Source of the DNA: Pyxidicoccus sp. MSG2
GTDB taxonomy: Bacteria > Myxococcota > Myxococcia > Myxococcales > Myxococcaceae
DNA length: 64,000 nt
Reading direction: 5' to 3'
Assembly (NCBI RefSeq): GCF_026626705.1
Contig: NZ_JAPNKC010000001.1
Location: 2,232,001 to 2,296,000 of the forward strand
Part shown: positions 8,683-19,100 of the stretch, in pieces
How the letters are laid out: every line of letters begins with the position of its first letter
How positions within the stretch are numbered: the first letter of the stretch is position 1
The notes under the pieces: model-generated
What the model saw: only the letters and a program-made list of their open reading frames with translations
Database searches by the model: none
Told to the model about the DNA's origin: nothing
Position numbers and translations under genes: made by a program

Positions 8683-11600
8683 TCAGAACGGCGGCGGCAG
8701 GTCCTGCGTCGCCTGCCGCAGCCAGACGCCGAGCGCCACGCGCAGCTCGGTGACCGACGGGTCCGTGATGCCCAGCAACGCGTCCGCCGCCTTGACCGCG
8801 GACTCGCAGGCGAGGACCGGCCACTCCGCCTCGTCCGCGGCGGCCTGTCCGACGGAGTTGGCGGCGGACTTCAGCGCGGTGGCCTTCGGATGGCCCGCCT
8901 TCGCCAGCGCCAGCAGCTTCGCCTGGATGTGGGTGAGCGTGTCCGGAGCCGTGACCTGCACGCGGAGCGTGGCGTTCATCGACACCGAGCCCGTGGGCCC
9001 GCCCTTCACCACCGCGGTGAAGTCCACCGGCTCCGGCGCCCTCGGCAGCCGCACCCAGAAGCGCACCTGCTTCGTCCCGCCCACCTCCAGCGGGAAGGCG
9101 AAGGTGAGCTGCCCGTCCACGACCTGCCCCGTCCCCGGGTCCACCAGCTCCACACCGGGAGGCATCGCCACCGTGGCGGTGATGGGGACCGCCATGCCGA
9201 GGTTCTCCACGTCCAGTTGCACCGGCACCACGGCGCGCCCACCGGTGGGCGGAGGCATCGGGTGCACGCGCTCCAGCAGCGCGCGGAGGACGTCCGCGGC
9301 CAGGCTCGTCTGCCCGTCGCGGGTGGCGATGGCCAACAGGTCCATGCCCGCGAAGCCGGACTCGCCCAGGCCGTATGCGTTCAGCGTCACCGCGTCCAGC
9401 GGCGTGGCCGGCGCGGGGTAGCCGCTCGCCAGGCGGAAGGTGCCCAGGCTCTGCGCGCCGCGCCGCTCGATGAGCAGCGGCTTCTCGCCCGCGAGCACCG
9501 CCAGCTCGCCGCTCAGCAGCGGGAAGCCGGGGGCGTCCAGCACCACGCGCGAGGCCCCGTTGACCTTGCTCACGTAGCGCACCCCCAGGGCGTCATGCAC
9601 CGTCTTGTGGCGCGAGTCGTAGTCGCCCGCCACCAGGAGGCCCTCTCCGCGGAACACGGCCTCGCGCAGCTCCTTCTGGATGAGCGGGTCCAGCGTGAAG
9701 AACTCCGTGAGCAGCACGTAGGCGCCGTAGCCACCGGTGCGCAGCTGCACGGCGAAGGTCTTCTGCCACTCGACGATGTCGTAGGACCAGCCGGCGCCGT
9801 CCAACAGCGCCTTCAGGAACGCCTTCTGGGCAACGAGACCCGGCGCGCCAACGGGCCCGTTCGGGTCGTTGTCATGGCCGCTCTCCACGACGGGTGCGTC
9901 CAGCAGCACGAGCAGCCGGCCCCTGCCGCCCTGGCTCAGCGTCGCGCCGAACCGGATGGGAGGCGTCTCCACCTGGAAGCTCGCGAAGCCCAGGGCACGC
10001 GACTCGCCGGGCAGCTCCGCCCGGAGGACGCAGGCGTAGTCGCCCGTCGCCAGGCCCTGCGTGGAGATGCCGCGCGAGCGCACGTTGGGCACCCCGGCCG
10101 CCAGGTCCACCGTCTCCCGCACCTCGCTCAACACCGCGCCGGCGACCACGTCCACCAGCTGGCGCACCAGCACGACGCCGGGCACCGCGTCGCCGGAGGC
10201 GCTCCGCGCCGTGTCCGTGCAGGTGTTGGAGTCGCCCACGTACACCTTGGGCAGGGCCACGCTCACCGAGCCCGACACCCCCGCGAGCACGCGGCGCTCC
10301 ACCTGGAACGTGGTGGTGCTCGTGCTCAGGACGGCGCGCGACAGCGCATCACGCAGCACCAGCGTAACGGAGTACGTGCCGCTGGCCGCGTCGGCCAGGG
10401 AGAGCGGGAAGGGCAAATCCACCAGTGCGCGGGGCATGAGCTGGCGCACGTCGCGCGTGGCGGTGAGCAGCGTGGCGCCGCCCGGCGTGCGCACCGTCAG
10501 CTCCGCCTTCGAGGGCGCGAGCAGCGCATTGGACGCGGCATTGCCCACGCGACCGGTGATGCGCACCGAGTCCCAGGCGCCATACACAGCCTTGTCCGTG
10601 GTGACGGCCGTGGTGGCGGTGGCCGAGGGCGCGCTGATGCGCAGCGGCGCCACGCCCCGGGCGAGCACCCGTCCGAAGGCGTCCAGCAGCCGGGCCCGCA
10701 CCTCGTACTCCCCGGCCAGGGTGGAGCCGGTATTCCAACCCGCCGGCAGCGTGCGCGAGGCGCCCGGCGACAGCGTGTCCACCGGCAGCGGCGGCAGCTC
10801 CACCAGCGGCTCCATGCTCCCGACCGCGTGGATGGCCAGCACCACCTGGCCCGTGGCGGGCGTGGGCCCGGTGTTCGTCACCGTGCTCTGGATGGCGACC
10901 GGCGCGGCCGCCGGGTACGTCAGCGAATCCGTCGCCACGGCCAGCGTCATGCCACTGGCGGCCCGCACCACGGGCACCTCCAGCGGAACCTGGACCTTCT
11001 CCTCCAGGAACGAGTTGTCGAACTCCAGGAAGGCGCGCGTCGCCACCGGGCGCTGCTCGTCCAGCGCCAGGCCGTGCAGCGACAGGTCGAACTCCACCTC
11101 GCGGCCCGCGCCCGTCACGCCCAGCAGTCGCCAGGTGTAGGCCGTCACGCCGCTCGGGCCCGGCTGCACCGTGGTGGGCGCCAGCGTGGGGTTGGACAGC
11201 GTCACGTTGCCCGGCAGGTCCACGCGCAGGTCCACGTCGATGCCGCCCAGCCGCTCCAGCGCCTTGGGCATGAAGACCATGACGAAGCTGGTGGACGCCA
11301 GCCGGGTGCTCAGGCCGTTGTTGTAGTTGTCCCAGGAGCCGTCCGCGCGCTGCGTGGCCAGCAGGTACTGGATGGCCTTGCGAATCTGCGGGTCCGTGGG
11401 CGACGGGTCCGTGTATTCGAGCGCGATGCCCACCATGGCGGTAATCAGCGGGTCACTGCCATAGCCCACGTAGCGGCCCCAGCCGCCGTCCGTGCGCTGG
11501 CGCGCGCGCAGCAGGTCCGCCTGGTAGGTGACGGCCGTGTCGATGCGGGCCTTGAGCGTGCTGTCATCCACCCAGGGACGGGCCTCGGCGAGCCCCAACA

Positions 11601-14600
11601 ACCGCAGCGCGAGCACGGTGTTGTCGCTGTTGTTGTCCTGGTAGCTCGCGAGCAGGTAGCGCACCGCGCGGGGAAGCTCCGCGCGCAGGGTCGCCAGGGA
11701 AGAGGTGTCCAGCGCCACGCGCCGCACCTCCTTCAGCGTGTTGTCCCCCGCGTAGCTCACGAACACCTGGTCCCCCGCCGCCGCGACGGCGCGCAGGCTG
11801 CCCATCTCGAAGAGGCGCTCGGTGCTGCCGTCCGGGCGTACCCGAAGCAGGCCCTCCGAGTAGGACTGGGCCACCAGCACGTACAGGCTGCCGTCCGCCG
11901 CCCGCGTCATCCGCATCGGCGGGTACGCGAGGCCGTCCGCGAAGACGGAGACGGTGCGGTCCGGCGCCACCTTGGCGATGCTGTAGCCCCACTGGTTGGA
12001 CACCAGCAGGTTGCCGTCCGCGTCGAACACCACGCTGTACGGGTAGTAGATGAGCCCGCCGCTCGCGAACGTCTCCACCTGCCCCGTGGGCGACACGCGC
12101 AGCACGCGGTGGCTGTAGTAGTCCGTCGCGTAGAACCAGCCGTCCGGCCCCAGGGCCCCGTCGATGAGGTAGCCCCCCGCATTCACGTCCTGCCGCGTCC
12201 CGTCCGGCCGGACGATGACGACGGTGGGGTTGGAGGGACGGGCGACGAAGAAGGTGCCGTCCGCGGCGACGGCCAGGCCATACGTCGGCGAGGGCAGGTT
12301 CGACACGACGCGGGTCGCCTGCGCCGTGGCGCGGTCCAGCCGGTCGATGGCCCCGAAGTTCCGCAGCACGTACAGGGTGCCGTCCGGCGCGGCCGCGAGG
12401 TCCTCCGAGCTGTTCATGCTGCCCGCCGCGCCCACCGTGGCGAGCGAGTAGTCCTTCACGTCCGCGACTTCGGGCCGCGTCGCGTCCTTGAGGACGTTGG
12501 CGTAGCCCTTCACCGTCAGCGCGGTGTGGCTCACGTCCGTGTTCCACCAGCCCGTGGCGTAGTCCGGGGACCACCACGTCTGGTCACCGCTGGAGTACCG
12601 CCGCGCCTGGAGGTACTTCGCCGCGTTCAGCTTGGTGCGGAAGGTGCCGGCGATGTCCGGCCACGCGGAGAGCGACCACAGGCCCAGGGTGGTCTGCGTG
12701 CGCTGGAACTCCGGGTGGGAGATGCGCAGCCCGCCGTCCGACCATTGGCTGCTGGAGATGCTGTTGTAGAGGAACGTCGCGGCCTGGCGGTCCACCGGCG
12801 CCTTGTCGAAGGAGCTGGAGAGGCCGAGCAGGCTCTGCGTCTGGATGTGGCAGCCCAGGCACCGGTTCACCCGATGCCAGCTCACGGCCTCCGGCGCCGT
12901 GAAGACGCCGCCGCGGCGGACGGACTCCTTCACGAAGGCGAACAGCGGGTCCGTGCTGCCGCCCTGGGCGGTGTCCACGCCCTGCATGGCGACCTTGCCG
13001 CGCACCGTCTGGTTGCCCTCGGGCACCACGGTGCGGCTCACCGTGAAGCTGCCCGTCGCCTTGTCGCCCACGTACAGGCGGTCCGTCACCTCACCGGCCA
13101 CGCCCGCCGTCACCGGCCGCACGCGCACCTGGAGGTTGCCGGCCTGCAGCGGCGTCCACGTGCCCAGGAACACCGTGGCCAGCTCCCCCACCGCGAGGGC
13201 GCCCGCGTTCGCCTGGGCGGTGAACAGCGTCTCGCCCGAGTCCGGGTGCACGACGGTGAGCGCGTAGGCGCCCGCCGCCAGCGGCACGTTGCCCGCGTTG
13301 CGCACCAGCACGGTGAAGGACACCGGCGTGGGCAGGCCCGCCTGGGTGAGCGGCGGGTTGATGTTCATCGCGCCGCTGATGGCCTGCGTGGCCTTCACGC
13401 GCGCGGCGGCGCTGTTCTCCGCGAGCACTTCGCCCGTCGGCAGGGCCCGGCTGACGGTGCCGGGCTCCACCACGCGCAGCACCAGCCGGTACACGCCCGG
13501 GGAGAACTGCGCCGTATTCCAGGGGATGGTGAGCGTCTTCACCTCGTCCGCGGCGAACGAGAACTCAGTGCCCGGGGTGGTGGTGCCCTCGATGAAGGGG
13601 CGGACCAACGCCACGCCCGTGCCCGTGGCGTCCTGGATTTCGCCCAGCACCAGCGCGGACTTCGGCGCGTCCAGCAGGCTGGCGATGCGGGCGGTGAAGG
13701 ACACCGTGCCGTCCGCACCCGCCTCCGGCTGCGTGGCGTCCAGGGAGACAATCTGGAAGCTGTCCCCCGCCACCGGCACCAGCACGGGGCTGAACGTGTA
13801 GCTGCCGTGCGAGGCCAGCTTGATGCCGTGCGCCTGCGCGCCGTAGCCCACCGCTGACACCTTCACGGTGAACTCCAGCGACTCGATGCCCGCCAGGGTG
13901 TAGCTGCCGTCCGCGCCGGTGGTGATGGACAGCTCCGTACCTTCGACGGAGACCTGGGCGCCGGCCAGGGGCGCCCCCGTGTCGGCGTCCGACACCAGAC
14001 CGGAGAGGTTGCTCGTGGTGGCGCTGCTGCCGGGCGGGGAGAGCTTGAGCTCCACCACCGCCTCGCCGAACGCGCCCACCTTCATCGTGTAGCTGGCCGG
14101 CGCATAGCCCGCGGCACTCACCGCGAGACCGAAGTCCTTGAGGGTGATGCCGGACAGCACGAAGCGCCCGTCCGCGGCGGTGGTGACACTCGCCCCCGTC
14201 TCCACCAACCGGACGGTGGCGTTGCTCACGGGCGCGCCATTCACGCCGTCGACCACCGAGCCGCGCAACGTGAGCTGGGTGGGCGACGGCGTGGCCGCCT
14301 CGGGGAACAGCGTCAGCGTGCCCATGTCGCCGATGCAGCCCGGCCCGAACATCAGGCTGAAGTTCAGCCCCTGGTAGCCGGCGGCGCCCACCGTGCCCGA
14401 GTAGCTGCCGCGCGGCACGGCGGCGATGCTGAAGGTGCCGTCCGCGCCGGTGGTGGCGCTCAGGCCGGAGCCCAGCGCGATGACGGCGCCGGCGAGCGGC
14501 TGCCCCGTCTTCCCATCCACCACGCGGCCCGACACGAGGCCGTCCGAGTCGTCGACGGGCGTGCTCTCCGGAGTCATGGCGAGCTGCGTGGACACCGTAT

Positions 14601-15954
14601 CTCCCGCCGTCACCGTCACGGTGCCGGAGAGGGTGCGGTACCCGCTCTTCTGGAAACGGATGGCGTAGAGGCCCGGCGCCAGCGCGCCGAAGTCGAAGTC
14701 ACCCGCGTTGTTGGTCAGCACCGAGCGTTGCGCGGTGCCCTCCAGGCTCACCTGGACGGAGGCGAGCGCCTGCGCCGTGGTGGAGTCCAGCACCCGGCCC
14801 CGCACGAGGCCCGTCTGCGCCGCCACGTCCAGCACCAGCCGGCCCGCGAGGGTGACCTGGTTCGCCTGGACGCCCACGGCCACGCTGGCCGACGTGAAGC
14901 CGGCCCGGCTGGCGGTGAGCGTGTAGCCGCCCGCGGGCAGGCCCGGGATGACGAAGTACCCTTCCGAGTTGGTGAGCACCGCGAGCTCGGACGACTCGTT
15001 CACGCTGACGGTGGCACCGGCGACGGGCTCGGTGCTGTTCGCGCGCACCACGTAACCGGAAACAGAGCCGGTGGGCGCGGGCGTCCCGCCGCTGCTCCGC
15101 GCCTCGTACGCGCGCAGCGCCTGGAGCACCAGGGCGGTGGTGTACGTATCCCGGGACCAGCTGTCATCGGGGAGCTGACGGCCCTGGAGCGCCGTGGCGC
15201 TGGCGCTCAGTCCGGACAGGTCCGTGGCCGCGGGCACCAGGGCCAGGAGCACCTGGGCGCTCACGAAGTCCTCGCCCCAGAGCGCGTCCGCCTCGGTGCG
15301 GGACACCAGGAAGCCCTGCGCGCGGGTGAGCGCCGCCGCCACGCCCTGCCACGTCGAGCGGTACGGCCACAGGGCGCGCAGGCTCGCCGCGCTCAGCAAC
15401 ACCGAGGCGTCATTCGCCCCTTCCGCCCAGCCGCCGTTGCCCTGCTGGCGCGCCAGGAGGAACGCCACCGCCCGGCCCACCTGCGGCATGGAGCCGTAGT
15501 TGGCCGCCCCCAGTGCCTCCACGGCGAGCACGGTGTCCGTGACGCTCGAGTCGAACCCCGGCCGGTGGCCGAAGCCGCCGTCCGCGTTCTGGTGCGTGAG
15601 CAGCCGCGTGGCGAACACCGTCGCCATGCGCCCCGCCAGGGCGTTGACGGTGACCTTGCGCGCGAGGAACTCGGTGTTGATTTCGGAGTGCGCGTTGAGC
15701 CAGGCGAGTGCCGGCTCGAAGCTCAGCGACAGCTCCTGGTTCAACGCGAGCTGCGCACGCAGCACTTCAGACGTGGCCTGCGGGCGCGTGGCGAGCGAGT
15801 CCGCGCTCGAGCCATAGCTGCCGTCCACATCCTGCTGCGCGACCAGCCAGTCCATCCCGGGAGCCGCGTGGGCCACCGACGAGAACAACAGCGCCAGCAC
15901 CGCGAAACGGAAACGGCTCGCGCGCAGCGCGGCCCTAGCGACCCCAACGTGCAT
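8683..15954 (-). CDS. Giant exported multidomain repeat protein
   Basis: 2,423 aa. Seen in order: signal peptide (FAVLALLFSSVAHAA); alpha/alpha-toroid repeats of the prenyltransferase/terpene-cyclase type at about 30-270 (QQDVDGSYG, HQNADGGFG, QQGNGGWAE); five or so carboxypeptidase-regulatory-like beta-sandwich repeats at 298-718 (GYVVRANSTEPVAGATV, DGTFSIAAVPRGSY); CARDB-like beta domains to about 1000; one haem-c motif CLGCH at 1032-1036; NHL-like beta-propeller strands at 1180-1415; a second toroid set at 1425-1570 (RTDGGWGRY, QRADGSWDN); then further beta sandwiches. The start ATG has GGGGGAGG eight bases upstream. It precedes the toxin-like gene by 87 bases on the same strand. Likely periplasmic, surface-bound or secreted. 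The function (adhesion, carrier, inhibitor-like) is unknown. Confidence 0.82.
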   Translation of the reverse strand: MHVGVARAALRASRFRFAVLALLFSSVAHAAPGMDWLVAQQDVDGSYGSSADSLATRPQATSEVLRAQLALNQELSLSFEPALAWLNAHSEINTEFLARKVTVNALAGRMATVFATRLLTHQNADGGFGHRPGFDSSVTDTVLAVEALGAANYGSMPQVGRAVAFLLARQQGNGGWAEGANDASVLLSAASLRALWPYRSTWQGVAAALTRAQGFLVSRTEADALWGEDFVSAQVLLALVPAATDLSGLSASATALQGRQLPDDSWSRDTYTTALVLQALRAYEARSSGGTPAPTGSVSGYVVRANSTEPVAGATVSVNESSELAVLTNSEGYFVIPGLPAGGYTLTASRAGFTSASVAVGVQANQVTLAGRLVLDVAAQTGLVRGRVLDSTTAQALASVQVSLEGTAQRSVLTNNAGDFDFGALAPGLYAIRFQKSGYRTLSGTVTVTAGDTVSTQLAMTPESTPVDDSDGLVSGRVVDGKTGQPLAGAVIALGSGLSATTGADGTFSIAAVPRGSYSGTVGAAGYQGLNFSLMFGPGCIGDMGTLTLFPEAATPSPTQLTLRGSVVDGVNGAPVSNATVRLVETGASVTTAADGRFVLSGITLKDFGLAVSAAGYAPASYTMKVGAFGEAVVELKLSPPGSSATTSNLSGLVSDADTGAPLAGAQVSVEGTELSITTGADGSYTLAGIESLEFTVKVSAVGYGAQAHGIKLASHGSYTFSPVLVPVAGDSFQIVSLDATQPEAGADGTVSFTARIASLLDAPKSALVLGEIQDATGTGVALVRPFIEGTTTPGTEFSFAADEVKTLTIPWNTAQFSPGVYRLVLRVVEPGTVSRALPTGEVLAENSAAARVKATQAISGAMNINPPLTQAGLPTPVSFTVLVRNAGNVPLAAGAYALTVVHPDSGETLFTAQANAGALAVGELATVFLGTWTPLQAGNLQVRVRPVTAGVAGEVTDRLYVGDKATGSFTVSRTVVPEGNQTVRGKVAMQGVDTAQGGSTDPLFAFVKESVRRGGVFTAPEAVSWHRVNRCLGCHIQTQSLLGLSSSFDKAPVDRQAATFLYNSISSSQWSDGGLRISHPEFQRTQTTLGLWSLSAWPDIAGTFRTKLNAAKYLQARRYSSGDQTWWSPDYATGWWNTDVSHTALTVKGYANVLKDATRPEVADVKDYSLATVGAAGSMNSSEDLAAAPDGTLYVLRNFGAIDRLDRATAQATRVVSNLPSPTYGLAVAADGTFFVARPSNPTVVIVRPDGTRQDVNAGGYLIDGALGPDGWFYATDYYSHRVLRVSPTGQVETFASGGLIYYPYSVVFDADGNLLVSNQWGYSIAKVAPDRTVSVFADGLAYPPMRMTRAADGSLYVLVAQSYSEGLLRVRPDGSTERLFEMGSLRAVAAAGDQVFVSYAGDNTLKEVRRVALDTSSLATLRAELPRAVRYLLASYQDNNSDNTVLALRLLGLAEARPWVDDSTLKARIDTAVTYQADLLRARQRTDGGWGRYVGYGSDPLITAMVGIALEYTDPSPTDPQIRKAIQYLLATQRADGSWDNYNNGLSTRLASTSFVMVFMPKALERLGGIDVDLRVDLPGNVTLSNPTLAPTTVQPGPSGVTAYTWRLLGVTGAGREVEFDLSLHGLALDEQRPVATRAFLEFDNSFLEEKVQVPLEVPVVRAASGMTLAVATDSLTYPAAAPVAIQSTVTNTGPTPATGQVVLAIHAVGSMEPLVELPPLPVDTLSPGASRTLPAGWNTGSTLAGEYEVRARLLDAFGRVLARGVAPLRISAPSATATTAVTTDKAVYGAWDSVRITGRVGNAASNALLAPSKAELTVRTPGGATLLTATRDVRQLMPRALVDLPFPLSLADAASGTYSVTLVLRDALSRAVLSTSTTTFQVERRVLAGVSGSVSVALPKVYVGDSNTCTDTARSASGDAVPGVVLVRQLVDVVAGAVLSEVRETVDLAAGVPNVRSRGISTQGLATGDYACVLRAELPGESRALGFASFQVETPPIRFGATLSQGGRGRLLVLLDAPVVESGHDNDPNGPVGAPGLVAQKAFLKALLDGAGWSYDIVEWQKTFAVQLRTGGYGAYVLLTEFFTLDPLIQKELREAVFRGEGLLVAGDYDSRHKTVHDALGVRYVSKVNGASRVVLDAPGFPLLSGELAVLAGEKPLLIERRGAQSLGTFRLASGYPAPATPLDAVTLNAYGLGESGFAGMDLLAIATRDGQTSLAADVLRALLERVHPMPPPTGGRAVVPVQLDVENLGMAVPITATVAMPPGVELVDPGTGQVVDGQLTFAFPLEVGGTKQVRFWVRLPRAPEPVDFTAVVKGGPTGSVSMNATLRVQVTAPDTLTHIQAKLLALAKAGHPKATALKSAANSVGQAAADEAEWPVLACESAVKAADALLGITDPSVTELRVALGVWLRQATQDLPPPF

Positions 15955-16011
15955 GGACAGGCCTCCCCCTGATGAAGACGGAGAAAGACAATCCGTCCCC
16001 AAGGCGCGCCC

Positions 16012-16041
16012 TATGTCTCACATCTGCAATTGCACGGTCAA
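16012..16041 (-). promoter_or_regulatory. Candidate promoter of the giant-protein operon
   Basis: On the minus strand TTGACC (16041-16036) and GACATA (16017-16012) are separated by 18 bases and lie about 55 bases before the giant gene's start. The surrounding 100 bases are clearly less GC-rich than the coding DNA. The -35 is good and the -10 is poor. Confidence 0.35.
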
Positions 16042-16092
16042 TGCACCTTTGTGTTCTCACCGCACGAGAATGTCAGGGTCATCCGAGATACT

Positions 16093-16108
16093 CCCCGCCA
16101 CCGCGGGG
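16093..16108 (-). terminator. GC hairpin after the 16116 gene
   Basis: CCCCGC-CACC-GCGGGG, a 6-bp perfect stem eight bases past the stop of the 16116 gene. There is no T-run, so a termination role is likely only in the loose, GC-hairpin sense. Confidence 0.35.
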
Positions 16109-16115
16109 CGTCAGC

Positions 16116-19100
16116 TCAATCCCAGCCCCGGAGCTGCACTCGCACGCGCCGCACCATCAGCTCCCACTCCTGACGCTTCAGGGTGGCCAGCACCCGCGCG
16201 CTGACGATGGTGAGCCCGGTGAGCGTCATCACCAGGAAGCCGATGCGGTGGTCCCTCAAGCCCGCGTCGAGCAGGTTGGCCGCCACGTCCAGCGTGAGGA
16301 AGAGCGTGCCCAGCGCGAGATAGGCGCGAATCTGCAACACCATTCCCACCGCCACACCCAGCAGGCAGACGCCGCCGAAGACAAGCGCATACGTCCCATC
16401 CGCCGACTCGCCCACCCGCATCGCGAGCTTCGCCGCCGCGGGCACGTACAGCAGCAGCCCGCCCACGACACGCACCGCGTTGCGGGCCGCCTGCGGCAGA
16501 CTCGACGTGAACAACTGGCTCAGCATCAACAGCATCAACCCGAGTGGCGCCAGGTACACCTCCAGCCCCTCCAGCCCGTACGCGAGCGCCGCGATGAGCA
16601 GCGCCAGGTTGCAGGCCGCCGCCGCGAAGGCGCCGAACATCCGGCTGCGCTCCACCGCGCCCAGCGCCGCGTACAGCAGGCCCGAGCCGCCCGCGAGCAG
16701 CGCCGCCTCCTGCGTCGCATCCCCGGGCAGCACCAGCGCCACGCCGATGGGCAGCAGCGCCGCGAAGCGCCGCGTCGCCGCCTCCACCGGGCGCACGCCT
16801 GCCCGCCGCGCGAGCACCGTCACTCCCACCAGCACGAAGCCCAACGCCAGCGCGAAGAGTGCGTCGTGCTCGGGACGCAGGCCGTCCGCGTACAGGCTCC
16901 GCACCAGCGCGTAGACGCCCACCACCGACACCTGCACGAAGTATACGTGGCGGCCCGTGTGCTCGCGCCACGCGGCGTGCAGCGACACGAGGACCGACAG
17001 GCCAATGGCGGCGATGGCCAGCACCAGCACGTCCTCGGAGGCGCGGCCACTCGTGGCGACGAGCGCGAGCAGCCCGCCCACCACCACCAGCCACCCGTCG
17101 CGCCCCCACCCCAGGCCGGCCGACACGTCCTCCCGGCTCCGCTGCGTCACCCACCGGGCCAGGTGCAGCGCGAGCGCACTCGCCGCGACAGCCATGGCCA
17201 GCGCCGCACCGTGCGTCGTGAAGAGCGTCCCGTACCCCACCAGCCCCACGCCACCGAGGCTCGCGAGAATGACGAGGGTGGCCATGAGCCCGGAGACCAC
17301 GGCGCTGCCCGCCACGGCGGACCCCACCCAGGCGACGAACCCGGCGAAGGCCCCCTTCCACTGGAACGCCGCCACGAGCAGCGAGGTGGCGAAGAGGGCC
17401 AGCGTCACGGGCACCGCGAAGGAGACCATCCACGAGCCGCCCAGCCCCAACAGCATCCTCCACAGCAGGGTGGGCATGGCCAGCACGGGCGACGTCTCTC
17501 CCCTCACTGCCACCGCGTACACCATCGCGAGCACGAGGTAGCCCAGCGCGGCCTGGTGCGCGCGCACGCGCGTCACGCTCGGGTCTACGCCCCGCCGCCT
17601 TGCCACCCAGGGGCCCAGCACCACCACCGCCAGCCCCACCAGCGCGAGCACGGGGCCCGGCCACGCCTCCAGGACGGGCACGAGGTGCGCTGTTGCGTGC
17701 ACGAGCAGGAAGATGCCGACCCCGAGAACTCCACGGCCCTGCTGTCGAGCCCCGCCCGCGAAGAGCACCGCGCCCGTGGCGAAGGCGAGCCCCGCCGCCG
17801 TCAGCCCCGGCTGGAAGAACGCGGCGGCGCAGACGAGCCCCACCGCGATGACGGCCCATCCGCGCAGCGCCTGGCGCAAGGGCTCGTGCCGCACTCCGAA
17901 TACCGCCGCGGCGTACACGAGCCCCGCGGCGGCGATGCCCGCGAACGCGCGCTGCCAGAGGAGGAAGAGCGTGTCCCCCGCCACGAGCCACGCCTCGGGC
18001 TGGAGCCAGTCCAGCGCCGTGGCGGACGCGAGCACTGCCGCGGCGTGTACCCACTGCCCATCAGGAGGAAGCAGCGAGACCAGGGACGGCCCGAGCAGGC
18101 CCTGCCGCGCGGCCAGGAGCGCGGCACCGGGCACGCCCAGCAGGAACCCCAGCTGCGCGATGGACACCGAGCGGAAGGAGAACGCCAGCAGCAGCGACAA
18201 CAGCGCCGCGCCCAGCAGCAGCAGCGGCGGCACCACGCCGAGCGCGCGCGAGGGGTCCGGCATGCCGACGGCCACGGCGCTCTTGACGAGGACCAGCACC
18301 AGCGCGGCCACGCCCAGGTGGGGCACGGCGTGGTAGTCCCGGCCGTGCGACGGGTTCTCCAGCAGTCGCCCGAGCGCGGGCCCGAAGCGCCGCGTCGCCA
18401 GCGCGAGGCCCCACAGCGCGATGCCGATGAGCGGCAGGCGCCACGCGGATACGTCGGGCGGAAGCGGCCGACCCGCGCGGTTGATAACCGCCGTGAGCGC
18501 GATGAAGCCTCCGCCCGCCGCCAGCGTGAAGACCGAGCCGCGCAGGCGCCACGTCACGAAGCCGCGCGACACGAAGGCCACCAGCGCGGTGAGCGTGAGC
18601 AACCCACCCGCGAGCAGCACCTGAGACCGCTCCACGTCGCCCGGCGTGGACAGCCAGTTGAAGAGCGCGAGCGTGGTGGCCACGACCTGCACGAACACGG
18701 CGGCGGCGAATCCGTCCGTGAAGAGCTGCAGCCCCCGCGCGCCGAACGGCAGCGGGAGGAAGCCCAGCAGCATGCGGCCCTTGATTCGGAGCGGCGGCGT
18801 CCCATCCAGGGGCGCGGTCGGGACGGGACGGCGCAGCGCCGCGAAGGCCGCGAAGCCGAGCCCCACGGACGCGGAGACAAGGGCGGCCCACGCGGTGCCG
18901 GGAGCGGAGACGGTGCCCAGGAACTGCGCCACGGTGAGTGACAGCCCCGACGCCGCGAGGAAGGCGACCAGCCGGCTGCCGTCCCTCCTCGCGCGCAGCA
19001 ACAGCAACGCCGACGCCAGCGCCGTGGGCACGCAGCTCAGCCGGCCATCCCATTGGTCCAGGAACGGAGCCAGCACCTCGGGCAGCACCGGCGAGACGCC

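Noticed and set aside
7936..13857. A 1,973-codon open frame on the plus strand
   Set aside because: It lies entirely opposite the transglutaminase-like and giant genes. Its product is arginine/histidine/glutamine-rich with no domain, a typical product of high-GC DNA read on the wrong strand.
15972..18941. Long plus-strand open frame opposite the large membrane protein
   Set aside because: The opposite strand carries the zinc ribbon and regular membrane helices; this frame is a charged low-complexity shadow.
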